NCBI GenBank assembly: GCA_050252075.1
Contig: JBFWLP010000061.1
Location: forward strand, 1 to 21,239
DNA: 21,239 nucleotides
Origin: JAAYGT01 sp050252075
GTDB lineage: Bacteria; Pseudomonadota; Gammaproteobacteria; Burkholderiales; Burkholderiaceae_B
Direction: 5' to 3'
Shown one piece after another: positions 4,012 to 13,169 of this stretch (positions are counted from its first letter, which is position 1; each line of letters starts with the position of its first letter). The notes under the pieces were generated by a model. It searched no databases. It saw nothing but the letters and a program-made list of their open reading frames with translations, and was not told where the DNA came from. The position numbers and the translations under genes are program-made.

Positions 4012-6723
4012 ATGGATTCCTTCGCCAAGGAGACCCTTCCCATTTCGCTGGAAGAGGAGATGCGCCGCAGTTATCTCGATTACGCCATGAGCGTTATCGT
4101 GGGGCGCGCGTTACCGGATGTCCGGGACGGATTGAAGCCGGTGCATCGGCGAGTCTTGTTCGCCATGCACGAGCTGAATAACGACTGGAACCGCCCGTAT
4201 AAGAAGTCGGCCCGTATTGTGGGTGATGTGATTGGTAAATATCACCCACACGGCGACTCCGCGGTTTACGACACCATTGTTCGTATGGCCCAGGATTTCT
4301 CGCTGCGCTACATGCTGGTTGACGGGCAGGGTAACTTCGGCTCGATCGACGGCGACAGCCCGGCGGCCATGCGTTACACCGAAATCCGGCTCTCGAAAAT
4401 AGCGCACGAATTGCTGGCCGATATCGATCAGGAAACGGTCGATTTCGGGCCCAACTACGACGGCAGCGAAAACGAACCTTTGCTGCTGCCGTCCCGCTTG
4501 CCCAACCTGCTGGTGAACGGCAGTTCGGGCATTGCGGTGGGTATGGCCACCAACATTCCGCCGCACAACCTGGCTGAAGTGGTGAACGGGTGTCTGTTCT
4601 GCCTGAAGAATCCCGACTGCACGGTCGATGACCTGATCGATTACATTCCGGCTCCCGACTTTCCCACCGGCGGCATTATTTACGGCATATCCGGGGTGCG
4701 CGAGGGTTACCGCACCGGGCGTGGCCGCGTCATTATGCGTGCCAAAACGCATTTTGAAGATATGGACAAAGGCAATCGGCAAGCCATTATTGTCGATGCG
4801 TTGCCGTATCAGGTGAACAAGAAAACGCTGCAGGAAAAAATTGCCGAGCTTGTCAACGACAAGCGTATCGAGGGCATTTCCGATATCCGCGACGAGTCCG
4901 ACAAAGACGGCATGCGGCTGGTTATCGAGCTCAAGCGCGGCGAAGTGCCCGAAGTGGTGCTCAATAATCTGTACAAGAACACGCAGTTGCAGGACACCTT
5001 CGGCATCAACATGGTGGCGCTGGTCGACGGCCAGCCCCGATTGCTGAACCTGAAGCAGATTGTCGATTACTTCCTGTCGCACCGTCGGGAAGTGGTTACC
5101 CGCCGTACGGTTTACCAGTTGCGCAAGGCCCGCGAACGCGGTCACGTGCTGGAAGGTCTGGCGGTGGCATTGGCCAATATCGATGAGTTCATCGCGATCA
5201 TCAAGGCCGCGCCGACACCGCCGGTCGCCCGCCAGGAACTCATGGCGCGCAGCTGGGATTCCTCGCTGGTGCGCGAAATGCTGGCCCGTGCCGACGACGG
5301 CGAAACTCCAGGCGGGCGCTCGGCGTACCGTCCCGAAGGCTTGCCGGCGGTATTCGGTGTGCAGCCCGACGGCCTGTACCGCCTCAGCGATGTCCAGGCG
5401 CAGGAAATCCTGAACATGCGCCTGCAGCGCCTGACCGGTCTGGAGCAGGACAAGATCGTCGGCGAATACAAAGACATCATGCAAACCATTGCCGATTTGC
5501 TTGATATCCTGGCGCGCCCCGAGCGTATCACCACCATCATTTCCGACGAGCTCCTGGCGCTGAAGGCCGAGTACTCCACCAACACAAAAGATGAGCGGCG
5601 CTCCGAGATCGAGCACAACGCCACTGAACTCGAAACCGAAGACCTGATCACCCCCATGGACATGGTGGTGACCCTGTCGCAAAGCGGCTACATAAAAAGC
5701 CAGCCGTTGTCGGAATACCGGGCCCAGAAGCGAGGCGGCCGCGGCAAGCAGGCCACCACCATGAAAGAGAATGACTGGGTGGACCAGTTGTTCATCGCCA
5801 ATACCCATGATTACCTGCTGTGCTTCTCGGATCGCGGGCGGGTGTACTGGCTGAAGGTCTGGGAAGTGCCCCAGGGTTCGCGCAACTCGCGCGGGCGGCC
5901 TATTGTAAATATGTTCCCGCTGGTCGACGGCGAGAAAATCACCGTGGTGCTGTCGGTGAAAGAGTTCTCCGACGATCATTATGTATTCATGGCCACGTCG
6001 CGCGGTACGGTCAAAAAGACGCCGCTGTCCGACTTTTCCAATCCGCGCAAGGCGGGCATTATTGCCGTGGCGCTCGACGACGGCGATTACCTGATCGGTG
6101 CCGATCTTACCGACGGCGTGCACGATGTCATGCTGTTCTCCGATGCCGGCAAGGCGGTGCGCTTCGATGAAAACGACGTGCGGCCCATGGGGCGCAATGC
6201 GCGCGGTGTTCGGGGCATGATGCTCGAAGACGGCCAGTCGGTCATAGCCATGCTGGTGGCGGGCGACGAAACCCAAAGCGTGCTCACGGCCACTGAAAAC
6301 GGGTATGGCAAGCGCACGTCCATTACGGAATACACGCGTCATGGTCGCGGTACGAAAGGCATGATCGCCATCCAGACGTCGGCGCGCAATGGCAAGGTAG
6401 TCAGTGCCGTGCTGGTCAAACCGACCGACGAGATCATGCTCATCACCAACGCGGGTGTGCTGGTGCGCACACGGGTCTCGGAAATTCGCGAAATGGGCCG
6501 GGCCACGCAAGGTGTCACGCTGATCAACATCGATGACAACAGCAGCTTGTCGGGAGTGCGTCGTGTTGTGGAAAGCGATGCCGACGAAGAGGCCGATGAA
6601 TCGCTTGACGAATCGCCCGACGCGTCCGGCGATTCTCCCGAAACGCAAGACGGTCCGGAAAATGCGCAGGGCAATGAAAGCGCCGATTCCGAATCGCCGG
6701 ACACCCCGAAGGATGATCAGTGA
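4012..6723 (+). CDS. gyrA: DNA gyrase subunit A
   Basis: GyrA cuts and rejoins DNA and, with GyrB, introduces negative supercoils. The 903-residue sequence is full length. The winged-helix/tower part holds the catalytic tyrosine Y122 in AMRYTEIR. The quinolone-determining region has S83 and D87, the residues of sensitive enzymes. The GyrA box, needed for DNA wrapping, is QKRGGRGK at 572-579, followed by the C-terminal beta-pinwheel repeats. The last 50 or so residues are an acidic tail rich in Asp, Glu and Ser. The start MDSFAKETLPISLEEEM matches the family; only a weak AAAG ribosome binding site precedes it. Its stop overlaps the serC start in TGATG, making gyrA the first gene of a long run of co-oriented genes. 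Confidence 0.98.
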   Translation: MDSFAKETLPISLEEEMRRSYLDYAMSVIVGRALPDVRDGLKPVHRRVLFAMHELNNDWNRPYKKSARIVGDVIGKYHPHGDSAVYDTIVRMAQDFSLRYMLVDGQGNFGSIDGDSPAAMRYTEIRLSKIAHELLADIDQETVDFGPNYDGSENEPLLLPSRLPNLLVNGSSGIAVGMATNIPPHNLAEVVNGCLFCLKNPDCTVDDLIDYIPAPDFPTGGIIYGISGVREGYRTGRGRVIMRAKTHFEDMDKGNRQAIIVDALPYQVNKKTLQEKIAELVNDKRIEGISDIRDESDKDGMRLVIELKRGEVPEVVLNNLYKNTQLQDTFGINMVALVDGQPRLLNLKQIVDYFLSHRREVVTRRTVYQLRKARERGHVLEGLAVALANIDEFIAIIKAAPTPPVARQELMARSWDSSLVREMLARADDGETPGGRSAYRPEGLPAVFGVQPDGLYRLSDVQAQEILNMRLQRLTGLEQDKIVGEYKDIMQTIADLLDILARPERITTIISDELLALKAEYSTNTKDERRSEIEHNATELETEDLITPMDMVVTLSQSGYIKSQPLSEYRAQKRGGRGKQATTMKENDWVDQLFIANTHDYLLCFSDRGRVYWLKVWEVPQGSRNSRGRPIVNMFPLVDGEKITVVLSVKEFSDDHYVFMATSRGTVKKTPLSDFSNPRKAGIIAVALDDGDYLIGADLTDGVHDVMLFSDAGKAVRFDENDVRPMGRNARGVRGMMLEDGQSVIAMLVAGDETQSVLTATENGYGKRTSITEYTRHGRGTKGMIAIQTSARNGKVVSAVLVKPTDEIMLITNAGVLVRTRVSEIREMGRATQGVTLINIDDNSSLSGVRRVVESDADEEADESLDESPDASGDSPETQDGPENAQGNESADSESPDTPKDDQ

Positions 6724-7850
6724 TGCGCCCGTGGAATTTTTCAGCCGGCCCGTCGGCGCTGCCGCTTGAGGTGCTTGAGCAGGCCGCCGCCGAAATGACC
6801 GATTGGCACGGCAGCGGCATGTCGGTCATGGAAATGAGCCACCGGGGCAAGCAGTTCACACAAATCGCCGCCGAGGCGCAAGCCGATTTGCGCGAGCTGC
6901 TGAATGTACCCGACAACTTTCATGTGTTGTTCATGCAGGGCGGGGCAACGGCCGAGAACGCCATCATTCCGTTGAACCTGATCAATCGCGATGGTCGCGG
7001 TCGCGCCGATTACGTGCTCACCGGTATCTGGTCCACCAAGTCGCACAAAGAGGCGCAGCGTTACGGCGACATTGCTGTGGCGGCCGGCAGTGGCCAGACG
7101 GCGGAGCTCGATGGCCGAACCTGGGGCCCATGGACATGGTTTCCAACGGCCGATCAGTGGTCGGTGCGTCCCGATGCCGCCTATGTGCATGTGTGTACCA
7201 ACGAAACTATCGGCGGTCTGGAATTCGCCGCATGGGACAGCCTGGATCCGGTGGTTGCACAGGGCGTGCCCGTGGTGATCGATGCGTCGTCGCACGTGTT
7301 GTCCCGGCCCATCGATTTTTCCCGCGTGGCCATGATGTACGCGGGCGCACAGAAGAATGCGGGGCCCGCCGGCGTCACGCTGGTGGCCATCCGTGACGAT
7401 TTGCTGGGGCATGCCATGCCTGCCTGTCCCTCGGCGTTCAATTACGCCAACGTGGCCCAGAACGATTCCATGTTCAATACCCCGCCCACATACGCCATTT
7501 ACATGGCGGGGCTGGTGTTCAAATGGCTCAAGCGTCAGGGGGGCGTGCAAGCCCTGGAGGCACAGAACATTGCCAAGGCGCAGGCCCTGTATTCCTTTCT
7601 GGACGGCTCGTCGTTCTATGTGTCCCGGGTGCATCCGGGCTCACGCTCGCGCATGAATGTGCCGTTTTTTCTGCACGATGAATCGCTCAATGCCGCCTTC
7701 CTGGCACAGGCCGAGGAAAACGGCCTGATGCAGCTCAAAGGGCACAAGTCGGTGGGCGGCATGCGTGCCTCCATTTATAACGCTGTACCTATGCAAGCGG
7801 TGCAGGATCTTATTCAATTCATGAAAGAATTTGAACGTCGCCATGGCTGA
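6723..7850 (+). CDS. serC: Phosphoserine aminotransferase
   Basis: SerC transfers an amino group from glutamate to 3-phosphohydroxypyruvate in serine synthesis, and also serves the vitamin B6 pathway. The 375-residue protein starts MRPWNFSAGPSALP, the family signature, and has the PLP-binding lysine K211 in YAGAQKNAGPAG. GLEF and the VIDASSHVLSRPID segment before the lysine are typical of class V aminotransferases. I chose the ATG at 6723, which shares its A with the gyrA stop TGA (6721-6723); a GTG codon at 6720 is also in frame but adds only one residue. AAGGA at 6710-6714 can serve as the ribosome binding site. The gene ends 8 nt inside pheA, so both junctions suggest coupled translation. 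Confidence 0.96.
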   Translation: MRPWNFSAGPSALPLEVLEQAAAEMTDWHGSGMSVMEMSHRGKQFTQIAAEAQADLRELLNVPDNFHVLFMQGGATAENAIIPLNLINRDGRGRADYVLTGIWSTKSHKEAQRYGDIAVAAGSGQTAELDGRTWGPWTWFPTADQWSVRPDAAYVHVCTNETIGGLEFAAWDSLDPVVAQGVPVVIDASSHVLSRPIDFSRVAMMYAGAQKNAGPAGVTLVAIRDDLLGHAMPACPSAFNYANVAQNDSMFNTPPTYAIYMAGLVFKWLKRQGGVQALEAQNIAKAQALYSFLDGSSFYVSRVHPGSRSRMNVPFFLHDESLNAAFLAQAEENGLMQLKGHKSVGGMRASIYNAVPMQAVQDLIQFMKEFERRHG

Positions 7851-8928
7851 AACGCTGGAACAACAATTATTGCCTTTACGCAAGCGCATCGATACGCTCG
7901 ATGAGCAAATCCTGGAACTGCTGAACGAGCGTGCACGCACGGCGCAGGCCGTCGGTCACGTCAAAGAGGCGTTCGACGTTGACGGCCCCGTCCTGAAGCC
8001 CGAGCGCGAGGCCATGGTGATCCGGCGTTTGCAAGCCTTGAATGCGGGCCCGTTCACGCCGCAGGCGGTCGATGCCGTCTGGACGCAAATCATCTCCACC
8101 TGCCGAGGCCTGGAGCGCGTGCTGTCGGTGGCCTATCTGGGGCCCCAGGGGTCGTTTTCCGAGCAGGCCGCACTGGAACATTTCGGGCACGCGGTGGCGC
8201 GCATTTCCTGTGAGTCGTTCGACGAAGTGTTCCGGGCGGTCGAGGCGGGGCAGGCCGATGTGGGCATCGTGCCCGTGGAAAACTCCACGGAAGGGGCGGT
8301 GAACCGCACCCTCGATCTGCTGCTGAATTCTCCCCTGAAAGTGCTGGGCGAGCGTTCCATCAAGATTCATCACAACCTGCTCAGCCAAACAGGATCGCTC
8401 GACGGTGTCACGCGGGTTATGGCGCATCCGCAGGCCCTGGCGCAATGCCAGGCCTGGCTTACCCGCCATTGCCCCGGGCTGGCCCGCGATGCGGCGTCCA
8501 GCAACGCGGAAGCGGCGCGCATTGCCTCTACCGATCCCACAGTGGCTGCCATTGCCGGGCTCACGGCGGCATCGGCATGGAATTTGCAGGTCATAGCCTC
8601 GGGTATCCAGGACGATCCCCAGAACCAGACACGCTTTCTGGCCGTGGGCAATATTGAAACCCTGCCTACGGGCGATGACAAGACCAGCGTCATTCTGGCG
8701 GTGCCGAACCGGCCGGGCGCAGTCTACGACATGCTCGCGCCGCTGGCCAAGAACGGTGTTTCCATGACCCGCCTGGAGTCGCGTCCGGCACGCACGGGGC
8801 AGTGGGAATATTATTTCTATGTCGACGTGCTGGGGCACCGCAATGAACCGGCCGTGGAACAAGCACTGGCCGAGCTTAAAAAGCAGGTGGCCTTTTTCAA
8901 AGTGCTGGGCTCGTATCCCCGGCAGTAA
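7843..8928 (+). CDS. pheA: Bifunctional chorismate mutase / prephenate dehydratase (P-protein)
   Basis: PheA turns chorismate into prephenate and then phenylpyruvate, the committed route to phenylalanine. The 361-residue protein has three parts: an AroQ chorismate mutase domain (about 5-92, with LRKRIDTLDEQILELLNERA), a prephenate dehydratase domain (about 96-272, starting YLGPQGSFSEQAA and ending with NQTRF at 261-265), and a C-terminal ACT domain (about 281-358, with NRPGAVYDML and the ESRP motif at 312-315) that normally senses phenylalanine. The ATG at 7843 is preferred over an in-frame TTG at 7831 because it gives the family N-terminus. It overlaps the end of serC by 8 nt. Feedback inhibition is inferred from the intact ACT motifs. 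No attenuator is visible upstream. Confidence 0.97.
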   Translation: MAETLEQQLLPLRKRIDTLDEQILELLNERARTAQAVGHVKEAFDVDGPVLKPEREAMVIRRLQALNAGPFTPQAVDAVWTQIISTCRGLERVLSVAYLGPQGSFSEQAALEHFGHAVARISCESFDEVFRAVEAGQADVGIVPVENSTEGAVNRTLDLLLNSPLKVLGERSIKIHHNLLSQTGSLDGVTRVMAHPQALAQCQAWLTRHCPGLARDAASSNAEAARIASTDPTVAAIAGLTAASAWNLQVIASGIQDDPQNQTRFLAVGNIETLPTGDDKTSVILAVPNRPGAVYDMLAPLAKNGVSMTRLESRPARTGQWEYYFYVDVLGHRNEPAVEQALAELKKQVAFFKVLGSYPRQ

Positions 8929-8967
8929 GCTTTCAGACCTTTCTTCGGTTATCGGAAATTTTCACGC

Positions 8968-10104
8968 ATGACGCTCACCACCACCCAGGCAGCCGAGGCC
9001 GCAGTCGCGCCCGACTACATTCGCTCCATTGCACCTTATCAGCCGGGCAAACCCATCGAGGAACTGGCGCGCGAGTTTGGCCTGGACCCGGCCGGCATCG
9101 TCAAGCTGGCGTCCAACGAGAACCCGTTGGGCATGCCCCCGGGTGCCCAGCAAGCCGTCGCAAAGGTCATTGCCGGCCTGGGGCGCTATCCCGATCCGAA
9201 CGGCTTTGATCTGAAAGCCGCATTGTCTGCGCGATACAACGTGCCGGCGAACTGGATCACGCTGGGCAATGGCTCGAACGACCTGCTGGAACTGGTGTCG
9301 CTGGCCTTGCTGGCGACCGGCGTGTCCAGCGTGTATTCCCAGTATGCCTTCACGGTGTACCGTCTGGCCACACAGGCGCGTGGTGCGCGTCATATCGTGG
9401 TGCCCGCCGTGCAGTACGGGCACGACCTGACGGCCATGCTGCAGGCGATCGACGCCGATACCCGGGTGGTATTCATTGCCAACCCCAACAACCCCACCGG
9501 CACATTCATTCCCGCACCCCGCATCGAGGAATTTCTGGCGCAGGTGCACCGGCGCTTCGGCAACCGGGTCACGGTGGTGCTCGACGAAGCCTACAACGAG
9601 TATCTGGATCCCGCGCTGCGTTTTGACAGCGCTCAATGGGTACGCCAGTTTCCCAATCTGGTGGTCAGCCGCACGTTCTCAAAAGCCTATGGCCTGGCGG
9701 GTTTGCGGGTGGGCTATGCCCTGGCGCAGCCCGGCCTTACCGATTTGCTCAATCGTGTCCGTCAACCCTTCAACGTGAATACCCTGGCCCAGGCCGCCGC
9801 CATTGCCGCGTTGTCCGATACCGCTTTCCTGCAGAAGTCATACGAGCTGAACCGTGATGGAAAGCTTCAGTTGCAGCAGGCCTTCGAGCGTCTGGGCCTG
9901 AACTATGTGCCCAGTTACAGCAACTTTGTGCTGGTGCATGTGGGCGATGCCGCGCACATCAATCGTGAGCTGCTCAAGCGCGGCGTGATTGTCCGCCCGG
10001 TGGCCGGCGACGGCCTGCCCGAATGGTTGCGGGTATCCATCGGCCTGCCGACGGAGAACGAGCGCTTCATCCAGGCGCTCGAAGAAAGCCTCGGGCGGGC
10101 ATGA
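8968..10104 (+). CDS. hisC: Histidinol-phosphate aminotransferase
   Basis: HisC is a PLP enzyme that makes histidinol phosphate. The copy located in the pheA-tyrA-aroA cluster is often thought to act also, or mainly, in the last transamination of phenylalanine and tyrosine synthesis. The 378-residue protein has KLASNENPLG (46-55), ANPNNPTGT (171-179), DEAYNEY (206-212), the PLP lysine K239 in SRTFSKAYGLAGLRVGY, and the terminal arginine region LRVSIGLPTEN. The gap to pheA is 39 nt and GGAAA at 8954-8958 is a fair ribosome binding site. It overlaps tyrA in an ATGA. The absence of other his genes nearby supports an aromatic role, but whether a second hisC exists elsewhere cannot be seen here. 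Confidence 0.94.
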   Translation: MTLTTTQAAEAAVAPDYIRSIAPYQPGKPIEELAREFGLDPAGIVKLASNENPLGMPPGAQQAVAKVIAGLGRYPDPNGFDLKAALSARYNVPANWITLGNGSNDLLELVSLALLATGVSSVYSQYAFTVYRLATQARGARHIVVPAVQYGHDLTAMLQAIDADTRVVFIANPNNPTGTFIPAPRIEEFLAQVHRRFGNRVTVVLDEAYNEYLDPALRFDSAQWVRQFPNLVVSRTFSKAYGLAGLRVGYALAQPGLTDLLNRVRQPFNVNTLAQAAAIAALSDTAFLQKSYELNRDGKLQLQQAFERLGLNYVPSYSNFVLVHVGDAAHINRELLKRGVIVRPVAGDGLPEWLRVSIGLPTENERFIQALEESLGRA

Positions 10105-11012
10105 GTTTGCCGCCGGGCATGCAGCCTGCCTCGCAGGCGCTGATGGTTCCTACACTGGCGGTGGTCGGAGTAGGCTTGATCGGGGGGTCGTTTGCCGCCG
10201 CATTGCGCCGGGCAAACAAAACAGGGCGAGTGCTGGGGGTGGGCCGCAACAAGGCCACGCTGGCCAGGGCACAGGCGCTGGGGCTCATCGACGCCGTGGC
10301 GTCGGCGCAAGAAGCGGCCGCCCAGGCCGACCTGATACTGCTGGCGGCGCCGGTGGGGGCAACGCAGTCCATTCTGTCCGCCATGTGCCCGCATCTGAAA
10401 GACAACACCCTGATCACCGACGCCGGCAGTACCAAGGTGAATGTGGTCGACGCGGCCCGGGCGGCGCTGGGCGACCGGATCCGGCAGTTCGTGCCGGGCC
10501 ATCCCATTGCGGGGGCCGAGAAAACCGGCCCCGAGGCTGCCGACGCTTTTCTTTACCAGGACCGCACCACGGTGCTCACGCCGCTGGAAGAAAACACGGC
10601 GGCCGACAGGCAGTTCATCACCCGTGTGTGGGAAGCCTGCGGTGCACGTGTCCTGGTCATGGATCCGCAGGCGCACGATCGGGTTCTGGCATCGGTCAGC
10701 CATGTGCCGCACTTTCTATCCTCGGTTTTCATGTGGCAGGTGGCCACAGCGGCCGATTCCGATCTGCGCCTGGCGCTGGCGGGCAGCGGTTTTCGTGACT
10801 TCACCCGTATTGCCGCCGGGTCGGGCGAGGTCTGGCGCGATATTTTTCTGAGCAACCGCCAGGCCGTGCTGGCCGAATTGCAAGAGGTCAAGGCGGCGTT
10901 GGCCCATGCCGAGCAGGCGCTGCAAAACAGCGACGGGCCGGCGCTCGAGGATTTTCTGGAGCGCGCCGCGCTGGCGCGGCGCTTTTGGGGTAGCAGGAGC
11001 AAAATGGAATGA
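10101..11012 (+). CDS. tyrA: Prephenate (or arogenate) dehydrogenase
   Basis: TyrA oxidatively decarboxylates prephenate to 4-hydroxyphenylpyruvate for tyrosine. The protein is 303 residues from the ATG at 10101. The nucleotide-binding Rossmann motif VGVGLIGGS lies near residues 22-30, and the catalytic region PGHPIAGAEKTGPEAAD follows in the middle. The C-terminal half is helical, with SHVPHFLSSVF and GSGFRDFTRIA typical of the family. There is no chorismate mutase or ACT domain, so this is the short form. The start at 10101 makes an ATGA overlap with hisC; in-frame ATGs at 10119 and 10143 are alternatives that would trim up to 14 residues ahead of the Rossmann fold. In Pseudomonas tyrA and aroA are fused; here they are separate with a 4-nt overlap. 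Substrate and cofactor preference cannot be read from the sequence by eye. Confidence 0.93.
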   Translation: MSLPPGMQPASQALMVPTLAVVGVGLIGGSFAAALRRANKTGRVLGVGRNKATLARAQALGLIDAVASAQEAAAQADLILLAAPVGATQSILSAMCPHLKDNTLITDAGSTKVNVVDAARAALGDRIRQFVPGHPIAGAEKTGPEAADAFLYQDRTTVLTPLEENTAADRQFITRVWEACGARVLVMDPQAHDRVLASVSHVPHFLSSVFMWQVATAADSDLRLALAGSGFRDFTRIAAGSGEVWRDIFLSNRQAVLAELQEVKAALAHAEQALQNSDGPALEDFLERAALARRFWGSRSKME

Positions 11013-12328
11013 CATCACCCAGTCTACGGCTCGATCCGGTGCGGTATGCCAAAGGAACGGTTCATCTTCCGGGTTCAAAAAGTATCTCCAACCGGGTGCT
11101 GTTGCTGGCTGCCCTTGCCGGCGGAACAACGGAAGTCCGGGGGCTGCTGCAGTCCGACGATACACAGGTCATGCTGCAGGCGCTGCGCCGGCTGGGGGTG
11201 GTGCTGGAATCATCCAGCCCCACCACGGTCACGGTTCAGGGGGTTCGCCGGTTTCCGGTCAGGCAGGCCGACTTGTTTCTTGGCAATGCGGGTACCGCGT
11301 TTCGGCCATTGACGGCGGCGTTGGCCCTGATGGAAGGCGACTACCGGCTTTCCGGGGTGCCGCGCATGCACGAGCGTCCTATCGGCGACCTGGTGGATGC
11401 CCTGACGTCGCTGGGCGCCACCATTGATTATCTGCAGAACGCCGGCTATCCCCCGCTGCAGATTCGTGCCGGAGCGTCGCAGCCCGATGCGGTGGTGCGT
11501 ATCCGGGGCGCGGTGTCCAGCCAGTTTTTAACGGCCCTGCTGCTCGCGTCGCCGTTGTATACGGCGCGTCATCAAACCCCCCTGACCATCCAGGTCGAAG
11601 GGGAGCTCATTTCCAAACCCTATATCCACATCACCCTGAACCTGATGGCACAGTTCGGCGTTCAGGTAGAGCGTGACGGATGGTCGCGCTTTGTGGTGCC
11701 GGGCGACGCCGGTTATGAATCGCCCGGCGCTATCGATATCGAGGGCGATGCCTCGTCGGCATCGTATTTCATGGGACTGGGCGCCATCGGGGAAGGTCCG
11801 GTTCGCATTGAAGGTGCGGGCAAGGACAGCATACAGGGTGATATTGCGTTTGCCGACATTGTCCAGGCGATGGGCGCCAACGTGGTGCGCCACCCCCACG
11901 CCATCGAGGTCAGCGGTGTGTCGGTTGCCCGGGGGCAGCGATTGCGGGCCTTCGATCACGATTTCAATCTCATTCCCGATGCCGCCATGACGGCGGCGGC
12001 TCTGGCCTTGTTTGCCGACGGGCCCTGCACCTTGCGCAATATCGGAAGCTGGCGGGTGAAGGAAACCGATCGTATCCATGCCATGCATACCGAGCTGGAA
12101 AAACTGGGCGCCCGGGTGCAGTCCGGCCCCGACTGGCTGACCGTTCACCCGGTATTGCCCGGGCAATGGCGAGAGGCATCCATTCACACCTACGATGACC
12201 ATCGCATGGCCATGTGCTTTTCCCTGGCGTCATTCGGCCCGGTGCCGGTCACCATCGAAGACCCGGATTGCGTGCGCAAGACCTTTCCCGAGTACTTCAC
12301 GGTGTTTCGTTCCCTGGTGCAATCATGA
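11009..12328 (+). CDS. aroA: 3-phosphoshikimate 1-carboxyvinyltransferase (EPSP synthase)
   Basis: AroA joins shikimate 3-phosphate with phosphoenolpyruvate, the sixth shikimate step and the target of glyphosate. The 439-residue protein has the PGSKSISNR motif (21-29), LGNAGTAFRPL (91-101) with the glycine of glyphosate-sensitive class I enzymes, the catalytic aspartate D324 in NLIPDAAMT, and RVKETDR (349-355). DDHRMAM near 396-402 completes the active site. Length is close to the class I norm (about 427 aa in E. coli). The ATG at 11009 overlaps the tyrA stop in ATGA, with AGGAG at 10995-10999 upstream. The gene overlaps cmk in another ATGA. Confidence 0.98.
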   Translation: MTSPSLRLDPVRYAKGTVHLPGSKSISNRVLLLAALAGGTTEVRGLLQSDDTQVMLQALRRLGVVLESSSPTTVTVQGVRRFPVRQADLFLGNAGTAFRPLTAALALMEGDYRLSGVPRMHERPIGDLVDALTSLGATIDYLQNAGYPPLQIRAGASQPDAVVRIRGAVSSQFLTALLLASPLYTARHQTPLTIQVEGELISKPYIHITLNLMAQFGVQVERDGWSRFVVPGDAGYESPGAIDIEGDASSASYFMGLGAIGEGPVRIEGAGKDSIQGDIAFADIVQAMGANVVRHPHAIEVSGVSVARGQRLRAFDHDFNLIPDAAMTAAALALFADGPCTLRNIGSWRVKETDRIHAMHTELEKLGARVQSGPDWLTVHPVLPGQWREASIHTYDDHRMAMCFSLASFGPVPVTIEDPDCVRKTFPEYFTVFRSLVQS

Positions 12329-13023
12329 CGGAACCGGCCTGCCTTCTGCCTCCCGTCATTGCCATCGACGGCCCCACCGCCTCGGGTAAGGGGACAGTCG
12401 CCGGCCGGGTCGCCGCGGCGCTGGGCTGGTCGGTGCTCGACAGCGGCGCGCTGTATCGCCTGACGGCGCTGGCGGCAACCCGGGCGGGTGTCGACCCTTC
12501 CTCCGAGGCCGGTCTGGCACGCGTTGCGGCGTCGTTGAATGTTGTGTTCGATAGTGACCGTGTGTTTCTCGATGGAAATGACGTCACCCAGGACATACGG
12601 CAGGAAGATATCGGTAATCTGGCCTCGCGCATTGCGCCGTTTGCGGCCGTGCGTACGGCATTGCTGCAGCGGCAACGGCAGTTTCGCGTGGCTCCGGGCC
12701 TGGTGGCCGATGGTCGCGACATGGGAACGGTGGTGTTTCCCGATGCGCCGCTGAAGATTTTTCTGGTGGCCGATGTGCGTGCCCGGGCCGAAAGGCGCTG
12801 TAAACAGTTGAACGAAAAGGGATTTTCTGCTAACCTTGCGGGCTTGATAGAGGATATGCGGGCTCGCGATGCGCGGGATCGCAACCGGGCGAATGCGCCG
12901 CTTGTGGCGGCGCCCGATGCCAAAATCATCGATTCATCGAATTTATCTATCGATGAAACGGTTAATGCAGTACTCGACTACTGGTCGAAATCAGGGTTCC
13001 CGGCCCATAACCGGCATCTGTAG
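12325..13023 (+). CDS. cmk: Cytidylate kinase
   Basis: Cmk phosphorylates CMP and dCMP to the diphosphates. The 232-residue protein has a P-loop GPTASGKGT (16-24), the substrate-binding YRLTAL region, the DGRDMGTVVFPDA motif (about 131-143) and the lid segment DARDRNRANAPL. The ATG at 12325 overlaps the aroA stop in ATGA and gives the expected short N-terminal tail; a longer frame reaching back to 12214 would run through aroA and is not credible. The aroA-cmk-rpsA order is widely conserved in proteobacteria. A hairpin in the following gap may reduce read-through into rpsA. Confidence 0.97.
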   Translation: MTEPACLLPPVIAIDGPTASGKGTVAGRVAAALGWSVLDSGALYRLTALAATRAGVDPSSEAGLARVAASLNVVFDSDRVFLDGNDVTQDIRQEDIGNLASRIAPFAAVRTALLQRQRQFRVAPGLVADGRDMGTVVFPDAPLKIFLVADVRARAERRCKQLNEKGFSANLAGLIEDMRARDARDRNRANAPLVAAPDAKIIDSSNLSIDETVNAVLDYWSKSGFPAHNRHL

Positions 13024-13032
13024 AACAGGGTG

Positions 13033-13066
13033 GCGGCTTCAGCCTAGCGTTGGGCTGCCGCGTTTT
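13033..13066 (+). terminator. Candidate attenuating hairpin between cmk and rpsA
   Basis: GCGG at 13033-13036 pairs with CCGC at 13058-13061, and CAGCC at 13040-13044 pairs with GGCTG at 13053-13057: a 9-bp stem with a 3-nt bulge and an 8-nt loop. Only four T follow (13063-13066), so it is at best a partial terminator. It begins 10 nt after the cmk stop. Confidence 0.35.
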
Positions 13067-13169
13067 GCAAGGTTGTGCGGGCCGGGGTGTTTTATTCACT
13101 CCGCCGTTTCGGGTTGTTCCGTCTCGGTGTGTATTTTTAACAGCCATTCTGGCTAATGGATTCTATTTA

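Noticed and set aside
4111..6648. Very long open frame (845 codons) on the strand opposite gyrA
   Set aside because: It is an antisense shadow caused by the codon bias of a GC-rich gene. The translation is rich in His, Arg, Val and Gln without any recognisable domain, and gyrA itself is unmistakable.
8929..8967. Possible leader peptide or attenuator between pheA and hisC
   Set aside because: The 39-nt gap has no room for a leader peptide and no strong hairpin; only a ribosome binding site candidate is present.
13050..13169. Earlier in-frame start for rpsA
   Set aside because: The added 40 residues are Cys/Arg/Gly-rich and unlike any S1 protein; the ATG at 13170 gives the family N-terminus.
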